The notes under the pieces: model-generated | The model's database searches: none | The model's input: the letters and a program-made list of their open reading frames with translations, nothing else | What the model was told of the DNA's origin: nothing | Program-made: the position numbers and the translations under genes | Part shown: positions 19,094 to 31,139 of the stretch, piece after piece | How positions within the stretch are numbered: position 1 is the stretch's first letter | Layout: the number at the start of each line of letters is the position of its first letter | NCBI RefSeq assembly: GCF_003073045.1 | Contig: NC_037597.1 | Coordinates: 24,938,158 to 25,002,157 of the forward strand | From: Pomacea canaliculata | Taxonomy: Eukaryota > Mollusca > Gastropoda > Architaenioglossa > Ampullariidae | DNA length: 64,000 nt | Direction: 5' to 3'

Positions 19094-20464
19094 GGGGGGA
19101 ATATGGGAAGTATCGTCCTTCTTTCACAATAGAGTGAAGATTTTTTTTCGGAAAGAGCCTGTTTATTCACACCACTTCAAAAACCGTGTTACAAAGTCAT
19201 ACAACAGTATCCGCTGTTGTTTTCCTAAAATTCGCAGCTTATTTCTGCTAAACCAAGACCGTGTCCATTGTTTCTATATTTAGAACAGCTTGCTTCATCG
19301 ACATCAACGTCATGGACACGTGCTCCTCGTCGTGCATCTGTGTTCTATATTTAGCTCTTCAAGTAATTTCCCGAAAATATTTTTTTCTCAAAAGTCACTG
19401 GCTTTTTCCGGCAGATGTTTTTTCTCTTGCTGATGCATGCTGACCGTCATGCACAGTTCTATATTTAGATGGAAGTCTTCCACTTTCCGATGATCGAGGA
19501 ATGGACAGAAAGGGTTTTCCAGAAGTTAATGTCTATCTGTGACAGATCTTTATTTCCAGAACTTGTTTTACCCAAGTTTCTATGGTTCCATGCGTGTGGC
19601 CAATGTCATGTTTGTGTCTCTTCTCATCACTTAGTGGATACGGTGTTGTTGTTGTTTATTGGTGTGCCACGTACGTAGTTTCCAGAAAATATTTTCTCAG
19701 AAAGTGCACATGCACGTGCTCAGTGCTCTGCGCACGTGATAATTAACAGTCTACACTCATTATTGAGTCATTTGCATGATTGATGTACAGGACTGTCACA
19801 CACTGTGTAACACATTCCATGGGCGGCATCTTGTATTATGTTAATCATTATTTACCACCTTGTGATTGTTTATCTCAGTGGGATTTAGTGCGGCTTGCCT
19901 GTTCTCATAATCTCGGATAATCAAACATTCTTTCCCCTTTGTGCAATTCTATTCAGCTTCTGTTGTTATTATAAATAGTGTGAGTCATCGCATCATGTTT
20001 TTTTTCTTCAGCCTTTCTCACACTGTTTTGTAGACCCACATTTTCACACAATAGGATGCAGGAGGCTCGAATATATGAGCTGAAATATGATATTGTGATT
20101 TATCTTTGTATATTTCTCTTGTATGTTTTATCAGATGTTCATATTTCAGCTAGAACCAGATGAACTTTCTCCCTTAGACACCTAGTTTCTTAACTAATGA
20201 ATAATATCGCTTTCTGAACTATATCGAAAGCGGATGTTAACTGATCCTTATCACGATAAAAAGAACGATTCAACGTGGAGTTAAACAACATCCTGAAATC
20301 TGGTATTGATCACACACATATATATATAATATTCATAAACGAAAGCTGTGCGACCAAATCCGTCAGCAATAAATACTACATTCTTTATAGCACCATAAAA
20401 TAATAACAAACTATGTATATATACCTGAATATTTTAATTAAGCAACTGTTTGGTAGCATCATGC

Positions 20465-20660
20465 CAACAAATAATAATAATAAATGCAGAATTTGTAAAG
20501 CGCTTACTCACACTCTGAAGAAGCGTGCTCTTAGAACTAAAACGAAATATAGAATACGAGAGACAGGAAAACAAATTAGATATGAGCGAAGAAAGAATAA
20601 ACAGCTGTACTAATGATAAATAAAAACAAGAACAGAAAACTCAAAGAGGAGCCAAATAAG
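20465..20660 (+). repeat. Dispersed AGCGC-type repeat
   Basis: An AAT run, then GCAGAATTTGTAAAGCGCTT, a GAAGCGTGCTCTTAG block and an A-rich continuation. It has the same architecture as 10470-10640. It lies in the first intron of KMO-B. Confidence 0.55.
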
Positions 20661-21214
20661 GAAACCAGCGAGATGTAGAGAGCGTAGATGATTGGTATAC
20701 AGGACAAGTAGCAGCACACAGATGACTGGTCTTAAAGGTTCCTTCACCGCTCCTCCCACCTAAAAAAAAAAAAAGTAACGGTCACAAAACTTACCAGCCC
20801 TCCTCCACAAACAGCAACATGCTTCGTCTCCGCCATTCGATGTAGTAAACACTGACAATGTTTTCTACAAATACTTGCGTAGACCCTAACAAAAGTAGCC
20901 AATGTCTCTATTTCTATGGCAACATCCAATCACCGTTTAGCAGCTTTTTTTTTTTGGCAGTGTCGTGCGCAACAGATAAATAAATAAATAGCGTGTTACA
21001 TATGTGGATACTTTTAGATATTGAATATTAATAGTGCATATGACTACGTGTTCATGCTCCAAACAGTGACTGTTGTCCCCAGCTACCACTTTATTTCACC
21101 CTCTCTCGTACCAGACGACACCTTTCCGTTGGCATACAAACTTTGTGTGGGACGAATGAAACTATTTATAAGATCACAGAAGAATCGTCGGCGGCTAGTT
21201 CTCTCAATTCCTGA

Positions 21215-21264
21215 TTACTACTATTATTACTACTATTATTACTACTATTACTACTACGATTACT
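21215..21264 (+). repeat. (TAC/TAT)n microsatellite
   Basis: Mixed TAC and TAT triplets. Read as protein they give a Tyr run, which is not meaningful. Confidence 0.9.
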
Positions 21265-21554
21265 AGCTAAGAGGTACGTTGAACAGGGAACTATTTCAAT
21301 GACTGTTTTGTGGCTGCTTCCATACAGGTCACGTGCCAGATGTTCACATGTTTTCCCATGCATTACGATGACATCCCTACCTTTACCAGCTCTCTCAAAC
21401 AAAGAAATGAATTATCAGAGAAGCCCGTTAAACCTTCCGGGCTTAATACGTGACCGTGACGTAGCCATACATGACTCACGTCAGGAATTACGGGTATACC
21501 TAACTCTAAGGTATGTTACAAATACCAAATGGCAAAACGTCACCCTATGACCCT

Positions 21555-21765
21555 TAGCAGTGTTCTCCACAGTTGCTTTGTCGAGTAGGAAGGAGACAAT
21601 TTGGGGAGATGATGAAAAATGTAGGAAACCGGATTACCCGGAGAATCCACCCCTACCCCAAGCCCTGGGAACACGTGTGCCTGAGGCGAGATCTGAACCT
21701 GGAACTTTTCCTTGCAAGGTGACAAGAGAGTTTCTCAGCCACTAGACTACCAGACACCAAGGCTA
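21555..21765 (-). mobile_element. tRNA-derived SINE-like repeat
   Basis: The reverse strand starts TGTCTGGTAGTCTAGTGGCT (A-box-like), reaches GGTTCAGATCTCG (B-box-like) about 50 bases later, and continues with a body containing TCTCCGGGTAATCCGGTTTC. That symmetrical CCGG-rich motif is common in invertebrate SINE bodies as far as I recall. It lies upstream of KMO-B. Confidence 0.6.
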
Positions 21766-22187
21766 CAGATAGAGCTTACCACACACCCCTTGATGTCCTT
21801 ATTGAACCTCACAATTTCTATTGGCTGTCATTTAATGTTAATGTTAATTTATTTTATTTTATTTAATGAGTTTTGTATAAGCAAGACAGTATTTTTATTA
21901 TTTTCAAGATGTGTTTCATACTTGCTTTCTAAAAATCATGCGTAGATAATTGCATCTATTTACTATTTAACTATATCGGATTTTTCCCAAGTAGGCCTAA
22001 GCCCATTTAACACAACATGGTTATTACGACCAATCAGCGTTTATTTATGCATGAAACCTGTCTAAAAATGAATTGTAAACAACAAACAATCATCCCTACA
22101 ATGAGCTCACCAACTAACACTGTTTTGTATTTATCATTTGCTATTATCTGAGAGGGTATATACTTTCCCACATCCTCCTTTGTGGTC

Positions 22188-22245
22188 AGCGAATTGTTAT
22201 TAAAGTTGTAAAGCGCCTTTCATCGTGTGGATGCGAATATGGTGA
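22188..22245 (+). repeat. Short fragment of the AGCGC-type repeat
   Basis: Contains TTGTAAAGCGCCTTTC, closely similar to the block at 9704-9719. Only this core is convincing. Confidence 0.35.
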
Positions 22246-22684
22246 GGAACTTTGGTAGGTTGTTAACCAATATTTATATTAAAGAAAGCGATTACTTTTC
22301 AACATTGAATTACCTGAAGAATAACTGAAAAGCTTAACAGTGATCCTGTTGTGCCCGGTTTGTTAGTATCATTGGCATGACAATTATACTGGAACCGCCA
22401 GGTGGCGTGGGACAAAGAAGTCATGAAAATAATCTCCTTTGCAAGATGATGTTTGAGCTAGCATCCAGAAAACGAGGCAATTTAGGAAATGGTTTCTCGA
22501 GAACTTAGCTTCGTCTAGTCAATTGAGAGAATGAAAATGTTCTATGCAGACTTTCAATGGAATCGAGTGAAAGTTTGAGAACTTTGACAAGTTGACCTGA
22601 CGATAGCCGCTTTCAGGAAACATAATCCCAGTTTTTACTCCTACTTCTCCGCCCTCTCGACCCAGATTAACATGTGTATAGTTT

Positions 22685-22865
22685 GATTTTAACGATCAAA
22701 CCGTGGATTCCCAACAACGGAAGCCACGACCATTCCATTTCCCTCCCGTGTAAGATTGATTTTCGTGCGGAGGGTGAGTGCAGGGAGTCCGATTGAACTC
22801 CAGACCTTCGCCCTGCCACATGAAAGAATCCGACATCTTGTACTATAGGCTGTCTGTTCTCTCAC
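22685..22865 (-). mobile_element. tRNA-derived SINE-like repeat, degenerate
   Basis: The reverse strand contains ATGTCGGATTCTTTCATGTG and then GGTCTGGAGTTCAATCGGAC, which has the look of the anticodon-arm and B-box part of a tRNA-derived SINE. The A box is eroded and the ends are uncertain. Confidence 0.4.
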
Positions 22866-25800
22866 TGTCGGCAAATTCAGCTATTATCCAGACTTCCGCC
22901 CACTTCTACACTGCCAGTGACAGTTGATGGGAAGGCTGAGAGTAAAGGGGAGGTAGAAGTCAAGAAAGAAAATCAGAGAACCAGTTTTCCAGCTGGACAA
23001 CGTGTAATACTTTAATGTGTGTGTGTGAGAGAGAGAGAGAAGAAGAGAAGCTGGACTGGATGTGGACGAGAGCTCAATTTGCGGTCAAGAACTACTCCTG
23101 CCATCAGGAGCCACCTCGCGGCTTCTGTGATTTCTCGTCAATAAAATACAATGTCTAAACAGAGAATTAATTATCACGGGGGTGGTAGAAGGACCACACA
23201 TTTTTGCAATAGGACTCGTCGAAGAAGATTGTCAGTTCGAGTGAATGCCCCTGTTAATCTTCTAACTCGAGCAAAGGGGAGAACAGCTTCATCTGTTATT
23301 GATGGGAATATAACACCACGTTGTGAGACCTCATCATCTCTTAATTTTTTTCTATTCAAATTTATTCTTGTATTGTGGGATTTTATGAGAATGAGAGAAA
23401 TTGAAAAGGGTTCCTGAGAGCGTGTAGCGTTCTTTCTAGAGTTCTACCACAAATAGAGTAGAATAATTATTTTCTTCTTCTACAGTCGCGAGTATAATGA
23501 CTGAGATTGTGTTTGGTCTTCAACATTCGCAGGTAGAATGCTTACCATTGTGTACGATCTTCTACAGAATAAAATAGAATAATCACAAATTTTTACACAC
23601 CATTCTTTAGAAAGCACTTCTCAAAGTTAAAAATTTTACTTTTTTAAGTTTCTACATCTGCATCCAGGGCGTTGTAAAAATGAGAGTCGTCAACATGCTG
23701 CCTTCAAACTGGATCCCTCCGTGGCATTTCCTCCGCCTTTTCATCGCTTGTTGTCCAAACCGACATAAAAGACCAGCACATAAAAAGGAGGCTGCAGGAC
23801 AGCGGCTGAGTGAAGACCACAACCGTCACTCTGTGACGTCACAGCCTCGTTTGTGAGATGGGATTCGAAAAAAAAAACCCGCTAAAAACTTTACCATGGA
23901 ACAGCAAGAATTTCGCAGAACTGTGTTTTCCCTAGACTAGTCAGCTTGGCAGGATGAGTGAGCACCTGAAATACGATAGCATCAAGTCGTAAAAAGAATG
24001 AAAGCAGTTGTATCAAGAACAAATGTCACAAACTTGCAGGTAAATCAAACACGCAGGTGTGCATGTGGCGCTAACTAAGAGCTCCCATGCTTTTTGCTGC
24101 ATCTCCATGAGAATCTAATGTAGGCAGATGGCATTCGGATGTCAGTGAAAGTGGAAACCTATTTTTGAAAGATGAAAAATATCGTTCTATCAATGCATGC
24201 ATCTGAGACCTAATGAATTGTTGAAACCTTTGTGCTAGCCATTATATTAAATAAATCGGCATCATCGCTAAATCATCGTACAACACTGTCATTTAATTTA
24301 TTTCAACTCATTTAAAAATAGAAATACCATTCCTCAATTCTTTGGCAATAAAAGCGCTAACCTCAAAAAAGTATTTTAAAAAGATTGTCGTCTGTTGTTT
24401 TTGCAAGAGAGGAGACAGACACAGCTGTGTGACACAGTTCGATCAACTTTGATGAGGTCAGCCATGAGCAATCGAGGAAGTTGGAAGCGTCTTGCTGGAT
24501 CACGTGACCTGAGCAGCTCTTAACGTGATGCTTGTATAATGGAACACTTAGCTATGTACAAGTGCATACCATTTCGAGGGTGTTCCAGTGTGTAACAAAA
24601 CATGAATTTACATTGTAAGATGCAATCTACTCAGCATCTCTAGACACGTGACAATGATTAATAGACAAAACACTTTGTAGGACATCTCGCCCACAGTATC
24701 CAGGTTCTGCTTTGTAGCTTGACTTGCGTGGATCTTTCTATACCAAGAAAGCTAAAACTGCTAATATCAGCTCACCTTTTTAATGTTTGAAAAGAATTCG
24801 ATCAAAGGATACCAACTCCACAGATATTTATGGCAACCAAGACGATCGCGGGTATGGTCTTCTCTCATTTCCGCTTTTTTGTGGTCCTTCCGCTGCGATT
24901 CCCTGTTGGTTAAATGTATCCCCCATGATACTGTCGCTAATACAAGCTGAGATAAATACTTGTTATATGCAACTCTTCAGAGAACACTTTTATATTTGTT
25001 CTCTTAACGATGGTCACCTAACGGTTTTCTGTGGTCTAATACCGACGGTCTTTCTCCTCATGCTGAAACTCACAAATCTTTCCGACCCATCATGCACTTC
25101 TCTCAAAGCCTGCCAATCCTCCTTCGAGACGTCACACGTTTTGAAAGAAGCCCGGATGTTCATTAGAGATGCAGGTTTGTGGGATGAAGGGTGGACATTC
25201 ATTTAGTCTGGAAATCATGGAGAGGTGGTCGGGGAGAGAGAGTTGCTGTAATCATGAAATGTCCTGGGACAGTTCTAGCTGTCACACTCGCCCCAGTAAT
25301 TGGAGTCTTTTCTAGCGGAGGTGTCCAATGTGTTTGTGAAGTTCTGAAAAGCTCATAGCTCTGAGTTTTACAGCTTCATATTTGCAGGAATTGAACTGTG
25401 AATGTTGCGTTTGCTTTGATATAAGCCCCACCACACCACCACTCGTGTTGTCAGGCAACATCTCATTACTGACATAAAATGTGAGTGCGTGTGTGCGTGT
25501 GTATGTGCGGGGGTTGTGTGTTCACACATGCTTGCATCTGTATCACAATCTGTTTAGAAGATTGACTCCCCAACCCCTTCCAAAAAACAACAAACAACAA
25601 ACAACCCTTTGGCCAAAATAAAAAAATGTTTTTAATCTTCAATCTTCAAAATTGCTTCTGTCGTTATTTTCGCGGAATCTCAGTACACAACAATTTCCTT
25701 TGATGGTTAGTGGCACCTTCAACACTCGTCAGGTTTATTTGGACCGAAGCGAACTCTACCGTTCGATCTTGTTCGCATGTATTGAAAATGTTTTAACATC

Positions 25801-26732
25801 ATTTGCTTCTGGTGCTTGTGAACCACTTGATGGCTGGTGCAGCTTCAGATGAGGCCACCCCGGCAAGTGATATCGCGTTACACACGCTTTAAAAGCAAAA
25901 TTAAATCCAAACTTCAAAGCAGGAAGGGTTCTGTTGGCTGTAAAAACTGTTAGCTAGCCCCGTGGCAAAGAACACCTAAAGCTCGCCTTTTAAGTCGTCA
26001 ACCTCACTTGAGAAAAGAATTATTTGTTGTGTCAGATCAATGAAACCTCGTTAGAAGGATGGGAGGATGGACATGAATGCAACACGCGCGCGCGCACACA
26101 CACACACTAGTATCTCTCCCTCTTTTATCCTTTCTCTTATATACACACTCACAAACACACAGAGATATTTGTTAGTCAAATTAATTTAAAAAAAAAACAC
26201 AGAGAGAGAGAGCTGCCCATGTTCCTGTACACACATCATGACTCCTGCAGTTCTGAACCTAGACTGGATTAAGACATATCCAATTGGAGTTAAACAAAAA
26301 ACAAACGTTTATCTTGCTTTACCGAAAAAGAAGCAAGTTTGGGTATTTTTTCAGGAAACATGTCAAAGACAGGTTATGGAAACAAGAAACTTATTTGTAG
26401 TATTTTATTCTAAGAAGAGAGGTCACGCGAGAGGTTATGTAAAGAAGGGGCTTGTTTAGCCTTTTACATAAAAAAGCAAGTTTAATGTGTAATTACCTCG
26501 ACACTATATCATCACAGATCACATAGACAATGAGACTAAACCATCAGACGACGAAGACGCCCTCTGTTTCATACTCTGACATCTTGCTCACCATTCCTCC
26601 AGCCACACCCGGTATAATCACATCCCAACTATCCGAATGTGCAGTTTTTTAATTCTTCATCAGTCGTCGCCCTTCTTGAATGTCAATGCGAAAATTACAG
26701 TTTCCGCTCGAAAAAAATAAAATAATAAATTA

Positions 26733-26835
26733 TTCAAGCGGCTAACGCACTGAGCCTGCGACATTAGAGTTTGCCGCCTTCAAAATTATTGCCGGCGAGA
26801 GTAACCCTGGCCACTTCCCAGCTGAACAATTTAAG
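26733..26835 (+). mobile_element. Possible degenerate SINE head
   Basis: AAGCGGCTAACGCACTGAGC resembles a tRNA-type A box, and the CGCCTTCAAAATTATTG block that follows is a poor B box. Only the spacing supports the call. Confidence 0.25.
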
Positions 26836-27655
26836 TTTCATCGGCTTTCGGCAGAGGAGGACTCAAAAATATTTCTTCATGTGTTTTGTCGCTGGTTGAG
26901 AGAAAGAACTGATGCTTTGGCTGGGAATATTCCTGCTTTTCTAACGCCACATCGACCGTGGACAAGCCAGGAGGTGGGCGGGAGAAGCTGAGGGCTTACA
27001 TGGCAGGACAAAGAATCTGAAACACGTCTCTTGTATTGTTTCAATTTGTTTGTCCTCAAATCCACCAGCCTGATAAATTAAAGCACAATATTTATGTCAT
27101 AGTGTGAATGTAGTACAAACACACCAACATGTCATTATTATAAACTGGTATGCTACTGAGATTTTAGTTGTAAATAATACTTTTCCAGATGTGAAGCAAA
27201 CAGCTTCAAGTCCCACCTTGTCCAAACATAATAGCTACAGGTCAAAATCCACACCAGGACAGCAACATCGACAGCAACAATCGCCAGGCCAAGTTTGTGG
27301 CATCAACATCAGGTTTTGCTCCTATGTACTCCTAGTTCCCATCCTGGTTTACCAGTACGAGAGTTCAACACACCAACGAACTGCAAAATAAGAGAGTATG
27401 GACAACAAGAAGGTTCGGTAAGCAGATTTAAATTCTGCTCGTAAGGTGATCATGTGCATAAAAAGGCATATGGTAATGTAATGCAAGCTGTACACACACA
27501 CAGAATTCTTCAAACGACATGAACTTTCGAAGACAGAATGATGAATGTATAAAAATTATGTAAATTTGTAATGTCCTGGCCTGATGACCTCACAGCTTTT
27601 AGAGAACACAGGTCTGAACAATTCAAATCTGACATCTTTTTATTTATTTATTTTA

Positions 27656-27742
27656 GTGGTGGTGGTGGTGGTGGTGGTGGTGGTGGTGGTGGTGGTGGTG
27701 GTGGTGGTGGTGGTGGTGGTGGTGGTGGTGGTGGTGGTGGTG
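27656..27742 (+). repeat. (GGT)29 microsatellite
   Basis: Twenty-nine perfect GGT units. The poly-Gly and poly-His frames across it are artefacts of the repeat. Confidence 0.97.
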
Positions 27743-29457
27743 TGAGACAAAGGATAGTTTTTGTTCGGCAGTAAACTGTTCGATCACCAGGTTCAAATCA
27801 TCGTCATCATCATCCGCTCGGATATCGAGATGCGTTATTCTGACAGGAAAAGCACGTCTCCTGTTCCTGAAACACAAAAATGGCGATGGAGAGTTTTCAA
27901 AGGCGATAAGAGGTACTGATTACGTCAATCAAACGGTCTGTTTATCTTCTCTTTTCGTCGCACTTTTCGTCTGCGAGCATGCAAATATGGCGTGCCAGCA
28001 AATGGGCTTCTGGAATCCAAGGATTTACCCAGTAGTTACTTTTTTTTAATAGTTGGCCGAGCGAACTTCTTGTCTCTACTTGCGGCAGTGATGATTCTAG
28101 CACCTATCCTTTTTCTCTCGGCCTGAAATCATGGCGAAGATTCCTCGTCATCAAATTTCTTTTTTTCGCAAAGGATCATTTCTAATGCTGTCGTTTTCCT
28201 TTCTGCCATTAAGGGAATTTTCCGGGGCTTCTGTGTCTGTAATGAGGAGAAAGGAAACTTAAAGACAAAATGCAGAGAGGTCAGCAGCGAGAAGCCACCA
28301 CCGCAAATTTCAAAGGAGATAATCAGAGGATCAGAAGACAGAGAAGAAATATCAACGGTTTTGAAATTATATATATAATATTTATTCATGGTTTCAATAG
28401 TATGCATCGTTTTAAAATATTTATACAGATAAAATTGTTCATTACCTCTACTTGGATGTTCAGTAATGCGTCCAAGCAATTATGACTTGTTTTTAAAATG
28501 TCTCGACAGTTTTAAGAAAAAGCTGATGCTCTACAACCAAAAAACTGTCATGTCTAAAAAAAAATAATAATCTGCCGTCTCTAATTTTGTAAGTAATACT
28601 TCAAAGCAAGTAGACCAGACTTTCTTAAGATGGAGTTTTTGTCTTGGCTCTAGTACATGATTCCTGTAACTGTTTGTATTATTTCTGTTTCAGTGACTGG
28701 CACTGTATCCCACTTGTCGTAACCCTGTCTGAGGCAGTGTCCTAAGAACGAGGACAAGCACGGTGGACATCTCAGTAAGCCCCACAAGACACAATATAGT
28801 GTTCTTTTTTTGGCACCAAATCCATAATCTGTAGTTTACGGAGGATATTACAGAGGGGATGAGGACGGCAAAGTACCTAGTAGTCTACTTTACAGGAGGC
28901 TTCTAGTGGCTTTTATGCGGCTTGTCCGACTGAGTTTTTTTTTCTTCTTCATTGTGGTTGTGGCTAAGCATTTTGATGTTTGACAGATGTTTTTGATTCA
29001 CACGCACCAGCTGTATCTTTGTGTGCTGGAATTCTACCATCAAAAGGTCAAAGAATACGCCATGGGTAACATCCCGTTGTCGCTAACATAAATATGTCAT
29101 TGATGATAATAATCCCGTTGTGTCTCTGAATTTAACAACAAAGTTTTTTTTCTCTCTTTTTCTCTTCTTTCTTTCTCATCACACATATAAACACACACGC
29201 ACTCACACATATTCTCTACTTATCGCACATACACACATTACCTATACTTCTCTTATCTCTCACACATGGATTCTCAATTTCTATCTTACTCATACATCCC
29301 CCTCCTCTCCCTCTCCTCCTCCTGTCTACACAGCAGTCATCTCGCCCCGCAATCCTCGCCATCTTCATCTCGTTGCCTGCACAAGAGACGCCATCATGGA
29401 AGGCGGTGCCACCAGCTCCCTCTGGCGTCTGCGACAGGTGGCAGCTCTGCCGACTGA

Positions 29458-29501
29458 CCAATCACACGGGTGGCCCTCCCAGCACGCGCCTCCTATAAAT
29501 A
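29458..29501 (+). promoter_or_regulatory. CCAAT and TATA promoter of the secreted peptide gene
   Basis: CCAAT at 29458-29462 and TATAAATA at 29494-29501, in locally GC-rich DNA. Transcription would start near 29525. About 65 bases further on is a strong donor (CCCAG/GTGAGT), so the TATA box fits a short non-coding first exon. Promoter assignment is inference from motif order and spacing. Confidence 0.65.
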
Positions 29502-29524
29502 CCTGAGCACCGCGACCCTTCCCC

Positions 29525-29590
29525 CCGAGTATCGGCCAGACTTGCTGTAGTTGTGCATCCTCCTCGCTCCTCGTCCACGACAGAACCCAG
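29525..29590 (+). other. Non-coding first exon of the secreted peptide gene (predicted)
   Basis: Runs from the predicted start site to the donor at 29591-29596 (GTGAGT). No ATG is carried. The 1.49-kb intron that follows ends at TTTGTTCCAG before 31083. The start is approximate and the pairing with exon 2 is inferred. Confidence 0.55.
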
Positions 29591-31139
29591 GTGAGTTCTT
29601 TCATCTTCACCTGATTCTTCAACTTTCACCCCGACTCAGATAACCTTCTTCCATGTGTCTATCTCACTCAGGTCAGTGACTTCTTCGTGCGACTTCTGGT
29701 GTGTCCTGACCTGTTGGTTCACTTCTCTGTTCTGTTGTTCAGAGTTCGTTTTCGCAGATACATCGGAGATAATCACTTTGACAGTCTTTGCATAACAAAT
29801 GTTATTTACGATTACAACACAGATGTACTTTAAACTCGTTATCTCGGTTATCTCTCCACCTTCCGTTCTACACAAATGTTGGGCGAAGGGTGAGTGCGGT
29901 AAAATAAAGGGTATGTGCCCTGGGGGTAAATCTACCACGAAGTATGGCGAGATAATGAATTGAGACTGTTTTCTCTATCCTATCTGTTGTAATGGAGCTT
30001 ATCTTCGTAAAGCGTTTTTAAGTTTTCAAATTAAATCAACTTCCTACTCCCCCCACCATATTTCTTTAATTCTTTCTGTCTTTCTTTTCTCCATTCATGT
30101 CTTGTTTCTTTGAGTTATTTATTCTTTTTTTTTTCATCTTTTTTGGAAATGTGCAATCAATTGAAGTCGTTAAATAAATTTCCTACAGTTTTTTTCTTCT
30201 ACCTTTTATTTTTTCTCGATTAAACTGCGGCACACAGCTTTTCAAGACATACCTGATGAAAGACTTAAAGAAACTCTCTTCAGCCGAATTACTGTTGTTT
30301 CTCTCACGAGACTTCTGCTTCTGGATTAAGATTTGACAAGTTGCAACTAGAATGCCCCGAAACCAACTTAATTTATGCAAAGCTGCTTCTTTTCTTTTAC
30401 ATTACTAGTCAATATGTCGAAATCAGAAGCCATTCTGGTGTTGTCTATGGACTCATCAGTTCTGTTGATGTGTGAATACTGACATTTGCCATCTTCGATT
30501 TTCTATTGGAAGTTGGAGGCAGGGCGCAATTTGAGCACAAAGTTCAAATGTCACTTTATGTGTCAGCATTTATGATTGAGTGGAATTCAATGAAGAGCAG
30601 AGAAAGTAACAAATCAACTTTCATTGACAAGTCTTACATGGCAGATGACAGAGAGCAGAGCAGGACATGAAGTTCCTTGAATCAAGGACGTGTGTAGGTG
30701 GACTGCTGTCTGTCTGAAGAGACCAACGCTTAGCCTCTTGCGAGGTTTTTCGCTGTTAGTCTCGGCGAGCCTAAACAATGAATGTGATGAAACCGGAAGC
30801 TTTGTACACACCTGCCTCGTTTTGGTGGTTAACTGGAAAAAGAGCGGCTGTCCCGGGTACACAAGACCCACCTGCCCCCCACCCCTCTTGTCAGACAACA
30901 AAAAAAAAAAAAAAAATAATGAAAACACACAGCAACAAAATTTGGAACAGACAAGTTAACCAACACGCCGACAGGACAGGCAAGTCGACATACTCAAAGA
31001 CAAGGACGGAAGACACCCTGACAGACATGACAGATCGAGACTAAGGAGAGTTTTTGTCGGTTTGTTGTTTTGTTTGTTCCAGCCTCTCAAACACTTGTTC
31101 GTCGCCTGCTGTCCCGTCATCGACCTCCAGACCAACACA

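Larger units (their letters stand above)
20837..29457. other. Large stretch without a recognised gene
   Basis: Apart from the SINE-like copies at 21555-21765 and 22685-22865, a possible one at 26733, and microsatellites, I see no conserved coding exon. The longest chance frame (24787-25206, 139 codons, plus strand) has no signal peptide, no domain I know, and neither codon bias nor splice context to support it. Short patches near 28100-28480 and 23150-23420 are open but equally featureless. Confidence 0.5.

Noticed and set aside
24787-25206. 139-codon plus-strand open frame
   Set aside because: No domain, signal peptide, splice context or reliable start; length is compatible with chance in this much sequence.
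27571-27877. Poly-Gly and poly-His open frames on the two strands
   Set aside because: Both are produced entirely by the GGT microsatellite.
29120-29506. 128-codon plus-strand frame ahead of the peptide gene
   Set aside because: Low-complexity CA/CT sequence running into the promoter; it ends over the TATA box.
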